From Myxococcales bacterium (lineage in GTDB: Bacteria; Myxococcota_A; UBA9042; JABWCM01), in NCBI GenBank assembly GCA_013360285.1, contig JABWCM010000058.1, positions 1 through 61,566 of the forward strand: a stretch of 61,566 bases of DNA, in the 5' to 3' direction. The notes beneath the pieces are model-generated. The model was not told the origin of the DNA. It saw only the letters and a program-made list of their open reading frames with translations, and made no database searches. The position numbers and the translations under genes are program-made. This document shows positions 54,417 through 61,466 of the stretch, piece after piece (position 1 is the first letter of the stretch; every line of letters begins with the position of its first letter).

Positions 54417-55232
54417 TCATATCGGCAGCGGCAAACGAAAAAAACGGCAAGTGTTGTTGACCGTCTCCCGCGCAAGATCCGTAAACGACATGTCGCGCAG
54501 TTCAGCAACTTTCCGGGCGGTGTGAACAACGTATGCCGGTTCGTTACGCCGTCCACGATGAGGTATTGGCGCTAGGTACGGACTGTCGGTTTCCACCAAG
54601 ATTCGGTCCAACGGCGCCAGCCGCACAACGTCCGGGATATCTCCTGGATTTTTGAAAGTTACGACTCCCGGGATCGACAGATAACACCCCAAATCGAGGC
54701 ACCTTTTGCCAAAATCGCGACTGCCGGAAAAACAGTGGATTACCACCTGCCCCTCATCAATCCGTTCCTCACGCAATATCCGCACTGTATCCTCCTCGGC
54801 GTCGCGACTGTGAACCACCAACGGTAAATCCAGCTCTTTTGCAGCCCGAATCCACCGGCGAAACACGTGCTGCTGCACGTCTCGTGGACTGTGGTTGTAG
54901 TAGTAATCCAATCCCGCTTCGCCAATCGCTACAACCTTCGGGTCATTCGCCATTGTGCAGATCTCCGAGATAACTTCCTCCGTGGCCGTTTTTGCATCGT
55001 GCGGATGAACTCCAATCACCGCATACACATTCGAAAACTCGTGGGCGATCGCAATGGTGTCCCTGTTTGCCTCAATGGTTTCCGCACTTTCCACGTTGAT
55101 AAGCGCAACCACACCGGCGGCATGAGCACGTTCGATTATCGCTGTCCGTTGTACACTATCTCCCCGGCAATCCAAATGGCAGTGGCTGTCGATAAGAAAA
55201 TTGGGGCCGGTTTGGTTGGAAAACTCAATCAT
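54417..55232 (-). CDS. tatD: TatD-family metal-dependent DNase
   Basis: 271 aa from the ATG at 55232. TIM-barrel metallohydrolase: LIDSHCHLD (HxH), GEAGLDYYY, VVHSRDAEEDTVRIL, VIHCFSGS and VETDSPYLAPIPHRGRRNEPAYV, all typical TatD signatures. Members are 3'-5' exonucleases or deoxyribonucleases; some act in repair. Its ATG overlaps the stop of holB (ATGA), an arrangement found in many bacteria. Confidence 0.95.
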   Translation of the reverse strand: MIEFSNQTGPNFLIDSHCHLDCRGDSVQRTAIIERAHAAGVVALINVESAETIEANRDTIAIAHEFSNVYAVIGVHPHDAKTATEEVISEICTMANDPKVVAIGEAGLDYYYNHSPRDVQQHVFRRWIRAAKELDLPLVVHSRDAEEDTVRILREERIDEGQVVIHCFSGSRDFGKRCLDLGCYLSIPGVVTFKNPGDIPDVVRLAPLDRILVETDSPYLAPIPHRGRRNEPAYVVHTARKVAELRDMSFTDLARETVNNTCRFFRLPLPI

Positions 55233-56224
55233 ACGTCGTCCGAAAAGCAAGCGGATATTTGTAAAAAAAGGTGTTCCATCATTAACTTTGGGTTTGCGTT
55301 AAACTGCGTCACTCGATAGGCTCCCAAAATCAGATCCAGTAAGTTTATGGCTGAATGTACCGATATTTTCCTGGACCACTCAATCAATTGCGGTAGAAAC
55401 TCACGATAAGTTAGCTGGTCAGGCGGTATGCCGGCAGCGACGAGCATTACGTCGCGTACAAAAAGCCGCAAGAGTTCAACTACCGGCTCCCAACGATCCT
55501 TTTCCGCAGTGGCCAACTCGGCCCACAACAACATGTCGGACACCGATGCTGTGGGCAGCTTTACCAAACGATCCATCCATTCTGTGCGGTATGCGAGCAA
55601 GTCGCTGTCCAGGAGCACAAACGCACGTTCCATGTTTCCGTCAGACATCGCAGCTACGGTGTGAGCGACCTCACTTGCAACCTGTTTTTTTTCCATCAGG
55701 AGACTCGCAACCGTAGCACGGTCCAGGGCAGCAAACCGCACCTGCTGACATCGCGAAACAATCGTTGGCAACAGAAGATGCGCTCGGGTAGTCAACAGCA
55801 CAAAAACCGTACTGGACGATGGCTCCTCCAATGTCTTCAAAAGCGCATTTGCAGCCGATTCGTGCAAATTTTCTGCATCAACAATCAAAATACACTTAAA
55901 TCGCCCTTCAATTGGAGGATAATGCACCAATCGACTCAGATCCCGCACTTGTTCGATTTTGATGAACCGTCCATCCGCCTCCATGACTCGATAGTCCTGA
56001 TGAACACCGGCCTCGTAACGTTTACATGCGGCGCATTCGAAGCAAGCTTGTGTACCACCTCGCTCACATAACAGCGCACCGAACAACGCCTCTGCAACTT
56101 TGCGTTTCCCGACACCCGGTGGCCCAGCGAACAGATACGCGTGCGCAACTTTTTGACGCTGAATGGCCGCCTGAAGGGTGTGGCGCGGGATTTCATGGCT
56201 TCTGATATCGTCAAATCGCAGCAT
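55229..56224 (-). CDS. holB: DNA polymerase III clamp-loader subunit delta'
   Basis: 331 aa. AAA+ clamp-loader protein. AHAYLFAGPPGVGKRKVAEAL is a Walker A-like loop, and the zinc-binding cysteines are in CERGGTQACFECAACKRYEAG. LHESAANALLKTLEEPSSSTVFVLLTTRAHLLLPTIVSRCQQVRF is diagnostic for the delta'/gamma group, including SRC. The C-terminal region (about 210-325) is the helical collar. Forms an operon with tatD by a 4-base overlap. Confidence 0.94.
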   Translation of the reverse strand: MLRFDDIRSHEIPRHTLQAAIQRQKVAHAYLFAGPPGVGKRKVAEALFGALLCERGGTQACFECAACKRYEAGVHQDYRVMEADGRFIKIEQVRDLSRLVHYPPIEGRFKCILIVDAENLHESAANALLKTLEEPSSSTVFVLLTTRAHLLLPTIVSRCQQVRFAALDRATVASLLMEKKQVASEVAHTVAAMSDGNMERAFVLLDSDLLAYRTEWMDRLVKLPTASVSDMLLWAELATAEKDRWEPVVELLRLFVRDVMLVAAGIPPDQLTYREFLPQLIEWSRKISVHSAINLLDLILGAYRVTQFNANPKLMMEHLFLQISACFSDDV

Positions 56225-56358
56225 TACAAATCATTTTGAGTGACAAATGTCGCCTTGGTCAAGTGGCTTGACTAATCCCGGCCCCGTCCACACAATCCTC
56301 TTAGCGGCCACCGCCTGAAAACGGCGACGTGTACCAACCCTGCGTGAGATGGATACCT

Positions 56359-57291
56359 ATGGAACGAAACCGGACTCCGGCCAACAACGTTTTGGAACTT
56401 GTCGGCAACACTCCAATGGTCAGACTTCGCAGTCTTCCCACTCCACAGTCAGCAGATATTTTTGCCAAATGCGAACAACTTAATCCAGGTGGAAGCGTAA
56501 AGGACCGAGTCGCAAAGGCCATGATCGAGGCTGCGGAGCAACAGGGCAAAATCGGCCCCGGCTCGGTCATAATCGAACCTACCAGCGGCAATACGGGGAT
56601 TGGTCTCGCGTTGACCTGCGTAACCAAAGGTTATCGATGTGTATTGACCATGCCCGAAGACATGAGCCTAGAGCGCCGTGAGTTGTTGCGTTCCTATGGA
56701 GCCGAGTTAATGTTGACCCCGGCAGCATCAGGAATGTACGTCGCAATGGAAATCGCAACAGAGCTTTGCGCAAAAGATTCGCGATATTATATGCCGATGC
56801 AGTTTTCCAATGCGGCCAATCCCCAGATACACCGTGAAACCACAGCCCCGGAAATTCTGGCCGCATTGGGCGATCGACCGATCGACGCGTTTGTATGCGG
56901 CGTCGGTACCGGCGGCACCATCACCGGAGTCGGACAAGTGCTGCGCCAACGTTACCCCAATATTCTCATTGTAGCCGTTGAGCCTAAGGGCTCGCCGGTT
57001 TTGAGCGGCGGAAAGCCAGGGCCCCACAAAATACAGGGAATCGGTGCTGGTTTTGTACCGGAAGTCGTTGATACGACGTTGTTTAACGAAATCATGACGG
57101 TGGAAGACACACAAGCAATACGCACCCGCGAAATGGTCATGCGCCGCGAAGGTTTGTCCGTAGGCATCAGTGCAGGCGCCAATGTCTTCGCTGCACTTGA
57201 TGTCGGGGAACGGCTCGGCCCGGGAGCGTGCGTCGTCACGGTGTTATGTGATACGGGGGAACGTTATCTTAGTACGACAACACGAAGATGA
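56359..57291 (+). CDS. cysK: Cysteine synthase (CysK-type)
   Basis: 310 aa; ATG at 56359. PLP lysine in NPGGSVKDRVAKAMIE; PTSGNTGIGLAL binds the substrate carboxylate; GTGGTITGVGQVL holds the PLP phosphate. SPVLSGGKPGPHKIQGIGAGFVP is a CysK-type segment, favouring O-acetylserine, rather than that of the O-phosphoserine-dependent CysM partnered with CysO. Yet it is the first gene of a locus with a sulfur carrier and JAMM protease, and its TGA overlaps the next ATG (ATGA) of an E1-like gene. It may therefore accept sulfur from a protein thiocarboxylate. That is inference. Confidence 0.93.
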   Translation: MERNRTPANNVLELVGNTPMVRLRSLPTPQSADIFAKCEQLNPGGSVKDRVAKAMIEAAEQQGKIGPGSVIIEPTSGNTGIGLALTCVTKGYRCVLTMPEDMSLERRELLRSYGAELMLTPAASGMYVAMEIATELCAKDSRYYMPMQFSNAANPQIHRETTAPEILAALGDRPIDAFVCGVGTGGTITGVGQVLRQRYPNILIVAVEPKGSPVLSGGKPGPHKIQGIGAGFVPEVVDTTLFNEIMTVEDTQAIRTREMVMRREGLSVGISAGANVFAALDVGERLGPGACVVTVLCDTGERYLSTTTRR

Positions 57292-58013
57292 ACACAGATC
57301 CGCTTCAAAAAAAACGAGTGGTGATCGTAGGCCTTGGCGGATTGGGGTCACCTTTGGCATGGGCATTGGTCAAAGCTGGAGTTGAGCACATCACGGCAAT
57401 CGACCCCGATCACGTAGAACTGTCAAATCTGCATCGTCAAATTCTGTTCAAGAAAGGAGATATTGGGAGAGGAAAAGCCGTTGTTATAGCTACCAGACTT
57501 AAGAAATTAAACAAAAACTGCCAGATCAACCCGATTGTCGAGCACATCAATGAAAAAAACGCCAACATGTTGCTGGCAGGACATGATGTGATTTGCGAAG
57601 GCACCGACAGTATCGCGGCGAAATATCTGGCCAACGACGTGGGAGTTGAGCTGGGAATTCCACTCGTAATCGCTGGGGCGCTGGGATTCGGAGGTCAGGT
57701 TTTCACCGTTGTGCCGAAACTGAGCGCTTGTTATCGTTGCGTCTTTGAATCTCCCCTCCACGATCATCCGGCAACGTGCGCTCAAAACGGCGTTCTGGGA
57801 TCGGTGGTCGGCTTCACCGCGGGTTACCAAGCAAAAGAAACGTTAGCAATACTGCGAGGAAAACCCGCTGAGCTTGCGGGAAAAGTATGGATGTATGACG
57901 CGTTGCGTGATCGGGAACGCCGGGTTGACGTCGTACGTCGACGGGACTGCGAAACCTGTGGAGACGCGCCGATAGAGGCAATGAGGGGAGTGGCTAAGAA
58001 GGTGTTTTGGTAA
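57288..58013 (+). CDS. ThiF/MoeB-like adenylyltransferase (E1) lacking the usual N-terminus
   Basis: 241 aa. ATP loop GLGGLGSPLAWAL (about 15-27), the Mg/ribose segment AIDPDHVELSNLHRQILF, GTDSIAAKYLAND, and zinc cysteines in ACYRCVF and CETCGD. PATCAQNGVLGSVVGF carries a candidate catalytic Cys. These are all the parts needed to adenylate a GG terminus. Missing is the N-terminal helix of MoeB/ThiF (RYSRQILLPEIG), whose Arg reaches into the partner's active site; that piece occurs in the separate gene 59143-59628. The last codons and stop (KKVFW, TAA) lie in a dispersed repeat. Coupled to cysK by a 4-bp overlap. Confidence 0.9.
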   Translation: MNTDPLQKKRVVIVGLGGLGSPLAWALVKAGVEHITAIDPDHVELSNLHRQILFKKGDIGRGKAVVIATRLKKLNKNCQINPIVEHINEKNANMLLAGHDVICEGTDSIAAKYLANDVGVELGIPLVIAGALGFGGQVFTVVPKLSACYRCVFESPLHDHPATCAQNGVLGSVVGFTAGYQAKETLAILRGKPAELAGKVWMYDALRDRERRVDVVRRRDCETCGDAPIEAMRGVAKKVFW

Positions 58014-58175
58014 AAATTGCCGGTGAGCGAGACAATGGCCGTAACAAGTCGGTCTTGCCGACCGAGGCCCACCGGAAGCGTGCCCAAAGGCACGTCGAGG
58101 ATGGGACGACCGAGACAGGACCGACGGAGTAGGCCAGTGGCTCGCATAACGTAATTTTTTACCCAAACACCCTCT
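57995..58175. repeat. GTGTTT-type palindromic element overlapping the E1-like gene end
   Basis: Left TAAGAAGGTGTTTTGG (57995-58010) and right ACCCAAACACCCTCTA (58161-58176), with GGTGAGCGAGACAATGGCCG and GGCCAGTGGCTCGCATAACG inside. Its first 19 bases are the last six codons and stop of the E1-like gene. Confidence 0.85.
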
Positions 58176-58521
58176 AGAGGGTAGCCGGAATTAAGGTAGT
58201 GAGGCGGCGCCAACTAATTTAGCGCCAAGTTGCTGATACTGGGCTGCGGCGAATTTAGCGGTATCGTTTCGAACGTTTGTGCACAACCCGAGTCAGCATT
58301 TTTCAACCGGAGACACGCCGGAGTGCGAATTGGACTGGCAATTTGCCGCTCGCAGTCGTAGAAAACCAGCACGATGCTGCGCACCGACAACGTGCTGCGT
58401 CCGATTCACACGATGAAGTCTTGGAGCTGGCATAATAATGTAGCGTGGATGATGGGTACGGATTTTGATTCGGACCGGTGGGAAAATCCATGGGGAATCT
58501 ATTTCCGCTGACCCTCTCAGA
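58172..58521. repeat. AGAGGGT-ended palindromic element, enlarged copy
   Basis: Begins CTCTAGAGGGTAGCCGGAA with TAATTTAGCGCCAAGTTG inside and ends CTATTTCCGCTGACCCTCTC at 58495-58519. The interior is about 200 bp longer than other copies and has no clear core, perhaps because of an insertion or two fused halves. It fills the gap between the E1-like gene and the TusA-like gene. Confidence 0.6.
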
Positions 58522-58538
58522 GCACGTGAGGCGCGAAC

Positions 58539-58784
58539 ATGTTGTCCAACACATCGGGCAAAATCATCGACTTGAGTCACGCCGTCTGTCCGATGACTGC
58601 AGTCCTGGCACTGGTGGCACTCAAAGACCTAAAAGAGGCCGATACGGTTATGATTCGGCTACGCGGGCAGGACAGCGCCGCAAATGTAACGGAAACACTG
58701 CAGGGGCATGGCTATCGTGTAGAGGCCATCAAAACAGGGGAAGAATCCACCACTTTTGCTATTTTAATGGTGGGAAAACATTAA
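58539..58784 (+). CDS. TusA-like sulfur-transfer protein
   Basis: 81 aa. The TusA/SirA/YeeD fold: an opening strand (KIIDLSHAVCPMTAV) with Cys17 in CPM, then helices and strands (LVALKDLKEADTVMIRLRG, VTETLQGHGYRVEAIK, STTFAILMVG). The usual CPxP has Thr in the last position. In the family this Cys carries a persulfide. Its place between an E1-like protein and a ThiS-like carrier suggests it delivers sulfur for thiocarboxylate formation. That is inference from context. Confidence 0.85.
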   Translation: MLSNTSGKIIDLSHAVCPMTAVLALVALKDLKEADTVMIRLRGQDSAANVTETLQGHGYRVEAIKTGEESTTFAILMVGKH

Positions 58785-58826
58785 TAATTGGCGGATACTC
58801 AGTAAAACAACGAAACGAGGTTTATT

Positions 58827-59111
58827 ATGGCTATTACTGTAAAAATTCCCACACCGCTGCGGCGGCTAACCGGCGGCAAAGATATTGTTCAAATCGAGGG
58901 CCAATCGGTACGCGAAGTAATTGAGAATCTGGAAGCCGCCCATCCCGGACTCAAAACGAAACTCTGTGACGATGAAGGAAACGTGCGGAGATTTATCAAC
59001 ATTTACGCCAACCAGGATGACATCCGGTTTCTGGATAAGATGGAAACCCAACTGAAACACGGCGACGAATTGTCGATTATTCCCGCAATTGCCGGCGGGT
59101 GTTTTAAGTAA
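58827..59111 (+). CDS. ThiS/MoaD/CysO-like sulfur carrier with masked GG tail
   Basis: 94 aa, ubiquitin-like beta-grasp: AITVKIPTPLRRLTGGKDIVQIEGQSVREVIENLEAAHPGL..., ending HGDELSIIPAIAGG then CFK. The Gly90-Gly91 pair is where E1 adenylation and thiocarboxylation occur, but the three extra residues would block it. In the thioquinolobactin system a JAMM protein removes a Cys-Phe tail from its carrier, and in Wolinella and Mycobacterium similar carriers partner JAMM proteases. The JAMM gene at 59638 fits that job. Residue pattern is closest to CysO-type proteins. 42 bp after the TusA-like stop. Confidence 0.92.
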   Translation: MAITVKIPTPLRRLTGGKDIVQIEGQSVREVIENLEAAHPGLKTKLCDDEGNVRRFINIYANQDDIRFLDKMETQLKHGDELSIIPAIAGGCFK

Positions 59112-59142
59112 TTTAGAGACACTATATGGTAGGATAGACAAC

Positions 59143-59628
59143 ATGGACGGAATTTGGGCACAACGTTGGTCACGGCAGATTCTGCTTCCCGAGATCGGCG
59201 TTTCTGGGCAAGACCGGTTGTGCCGGAGTTCTGTTTTGATCGGAGGCGGAGCAGGATCCGACTTGTTGAAAGTTTATCTTACGGCGTGTGGCATCGGGTC
59301 TGTGAACCGATTTACGAGGTTTACAACGACTCGACGTACGGTTGTAGGCATTGTCGGCACACCACAAGAAGTTCGACCCTTGATACACGGTATCCCCTCG
59401 GACCACCCAGGGTTTGTCTGGGCAGTTGTTCTGCGGAATACCTGGATGCGTGGTCACGATTGGAGAGATGAACCTACTTCCTCTTTATCCATCCGCTTTT
59501 CTCCAGACCCCGCAGAGATACTCACCGCTGCATGCTGGGTGGCGACCAGAATGATACTTACTTTGTGCGGCGGTCCTGCCGACCGGGGTCCGGTTTGGGG
59601 TCATCAATTCGGCAGTTCGAAAACGTGA
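59143..59628 (+). CDS. Truncated/degenerate E1-like protein carrying the RQ N-terminal arm
   Basis: 161 aa from the ATG at 59143 with AGGAT upstream. The N-terminus WAQRWSRQILLPEIGVSGQDRL is a textbook MoeB/ThiF/HesA opening. The ATP loop is altered (GGGAGSDLL instead of GAGGLGSP), the conserved Asp motif and SNLxRQ are replaced (VNRFTRFTTTRRTVVGI), and there are no zinc or catalytic cysteines of the E1 type. It is therefore probably inactive alone. It has the arm that the 57288 protein lacks. Either it is a decaying gene or the non-catalytic half of a heterodimeric E1. No frameshift is evident and the ribosome sites around it are intact, which favours a functional role. Confidence 0.8.
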   Translation: MDGIWAQRWSRQILLPEIGVSGQDRLCRSSVLIGGGAGSDLLKVYLTACGIGSVNRFTRFTTTRRTVVGIVGTPQEVRPLIHGIPSDHPGFVWAVVLRNTWMRGHDWRDEPTSSLSIRFSPDPAEILTAACWVATRMILTLCGGPADRGPVWGHQFGSSKT

Positions 59629-59637
59629 GGAGGCAAC

Positions 59638-60093
59638 GTGTCAAAAACAGTTAACATTCGGGATATCGAAAACGCTGGACTGATGCAGGAGATTTTTCGG
59701 CAATCCCAAAATGAGTATCCAAGCGAATGCTGTGGACTCATTCTACGAGACGAGCAACACCAATTAACGTTGCTTCCGTGTGTCAATCTTCAAGACGAGT
59801 GGCACGCGCGGGACCCGGTATCGTTTCCACGAACTTCGGCTACTGCCTATTCCATCGACCCAAGAGTCATCATGGATAACGAATCCCGCATGGTATGCAT
59901 TTACCACTCGCATCCTGACCACGGAGCCTATTTTTCCGATGAAGATCAATTGGTTGCCGCCCCGTTCGGCGAACCATCTTTTCCCAACGTGTCCTATCTT
60001 GTGGTTTCCGTGATGCAAAAGGAAGTCGCCGCACGGAAAATGTATGTGTGGTCAGACTCCGCGGGTCGATTCGTCGACGACGACCAATCATGA
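59638..60093 (+). CDS. JAMM/MPN+ metalloprotease (Mec/QbsD-like)
   Basis: 151 aa; GTG start with GAGGAGG 5 bases upstream. Full JAMM set: Glu30 (YPSECCGLIL), His90 and His92 (HSHPDHGAYF), Ser100 and Asp103 (SDED), the HxHx7Sx2D pattern of active zinc isopeptidases. Length and EC-C-G-L-I-L opening match bacterial Mec/QbsD/HcyD proteins, which act on sulfur-carrier C-termini. Most likely substrate: the CFK tail, or a cysteinyl adduct, of the carrier at 58827. Its stop overlaps the radical SAM gene by 4 bp. Confidence 0.93.
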   Translation: MSKTVNIRDIENAGLMQEIFRQSQNEYPSECCGLILRDEQHQLTLLPCVNLQDEWHARDPVSFPRTSATAYSIDPRVIMDNESRMVCIYHSHPDHGAYFSDEDQLVAAPFGEPSFPNVSYLVVSVMQKEVAARKMYVWSDSAGRFVDDDQS

Positions 60094-61463
60094 TGCTGAG
60101 ACCCTACTTTGTAGCCGAGAGTGCCGCAATGGCGTCGATTCCTCCAGGAATCGTCGAAAACGGAGCAGAATGTACTCCCCGAACGATTCTATCCAATCCC
60201 GGCTTCTTGAAACTTGAACTAATGCGTAGGGGTATTCGCGTAGAACAGGACTGTCTTGACCCCGCAGCATTTGCACCGCAGGGGTCCAGGGCGTCAACCG
60301 GTGGCCTGAGCGCACATGCGCGTAATATGTTCGGCAACGCCACCGACGTCGATCTAATTCTTCCTGAGGGAACCTGGGTTACCGCACCTCTAAGTAATCA
60401 TTTTACCCACCCATCTCCCTATCTTTTGCGTCGCAATGACTCCGGCTGCTGGCTCCATTGGGACCCACCATTTGGCCAACAAGCCGAAGTGATTCCGCCA
60501 GTATGTGTGCAAGTCGTTCCCCCAGCCGCATTCTACACGCGGACAACGTCAACCGGCTTACCTCTAGCACGGCTAGGAACGGTCCACGGCAGTTACTTAG
60601 CGTTGTCGCCCATCGCGCAGTGCTCGTTCGTCGGCACGGATGACCAGTGTCATTTTTGTTCGTTAACTACAAAGGCGACCGACGAGTTAGTTGCGGTGGA
60701 CGACATCCTGGAAGCCATCCGCATTGTCCGCGACACTACCAAGATCGACATGGTTTATCTGTCAGTCGGCCATCTGAGCGGTAGCGACGGAGGGGTGCGA
60801 GCACTGGAGCCCTACATCCGCGCAATCAAAAAACACTTCGACATTCTTGTCGCCATGGACGCCCTACCGCCGGAGCATAACGCGTGGATTGACCGCACTT
60901 ACGCAATGGGTGTCGATTCCTTAAGTTACAACCTGGAGATATTTGATCCCTGGCGCTTTGACCAGATTTGCCCCGGCCCTTCGCGGCGTATCGGACGGCA
61001 ACGATTTCTGGACGCCTTGGAGTACGCCGCTACAGTGCTTCCTGCGGGCGCGGTGATATGCCACCTCATCGTTGGCCTGGAGTCGCCCGAATCGACCTGC
61101 AACGGAATTGACGCACTGCTTACCCGTAAGGTCATGCCGGTGCTTCCTATCTTTCGGCCGTTTCGTGGACGCGACATGCGCGAGACCGACGAGGCGATAG
61201 AACTTGAAACGCAGCAAATATTTGATTTATATGGGTATTTATACAAAAAGGTACGGCAACACAAACTACCCATGAGCTGGGTGCAAAATATTAGCGTGGT
61301 AACGACACCAGCCGAAGGTCGTTTTTTTGTCGGCGCCAAACGACCCGGCTTATTGCAACGACTTGTGGGTGGCGAACGGCGGCCCAGTGTCATGCTAAGT
61401 GACTGGCGTAGAGCCCTGCGAGTCAAGGAAGTCGACGACAGCCTGAAGTCTTCCGGATTATAA
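60090..61463 (+). CDS. Radical SAM protein with CX8CX2C cluster motif
   Basis: 457 aa; ATG at 60090 overlapping the JAMM stop (ATGA). After an N-terminal part of about 165 residues without a known domain, the cluster motif reads C178-SFVGTDDQ-C187-HF-C190: CX8CX2C instead of the usual CX3CX2C. Supporting features are the aromatic residue before the last Cys, VYLSVGHLSGSDGG as a possible SAM-binding GGE equivalent, SLSYNLEIFDP, and LIVGLESPEST near the end of the barrel. It may use the carrier-bound sulfur or modify its product; what it makes is unknown. A GTGTTT-type repeat begins 4 bp after the stop. Confidence 0.85.
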   Translation: MMLRPYFVAESAAMASIPPGIVENGAECTPRTILSNPGFLKLELMRRGIRVEQDCLDPAAFAPQGSRASTGGLSAHARNMFGNATDVDLILPEGTWVTAPLSNHFTHPSPYLLRRNDSGCWLHWDPPFGQQAEVIPPVCVQVVPPAAFYTRTTSTGLPLARLGTVHGSYLALSPIAQCSFVGTDDQCHFCSLTTKATDELVAVDDILEAIRIVRDTTKIDMVYLSVGHLSGSDGGVRALEPYIRAIKKHFDILVAMDALPPEHNAWIDRTYAMGVDSLSYNLEIFDPWRFDQICPGPSRRIGRQRFLDALEYAATVLPAGAVICHLIVGLESPESTCNGIDALLTRKVMPVLPIFRPFRGRDMRETDEAIELETQQIFDLYGYLYKKVRQHKLPMSWVQNISVVTTPAEGRFFVGAKRPGLLQRLVGGERRPSVMLSDWRRALRVKEVDDSLKSSGL

Positions 61464-61466
61464 AAT

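Noticed and set aside
59143-59628. Simple pseudogene call for the short E1-like gene
   Set aside because: The frame is intact, has a ribosome site, sits in a tight operon, and the protein ends 9 bp before the next start without a visible frameshifted remainder of an E1.
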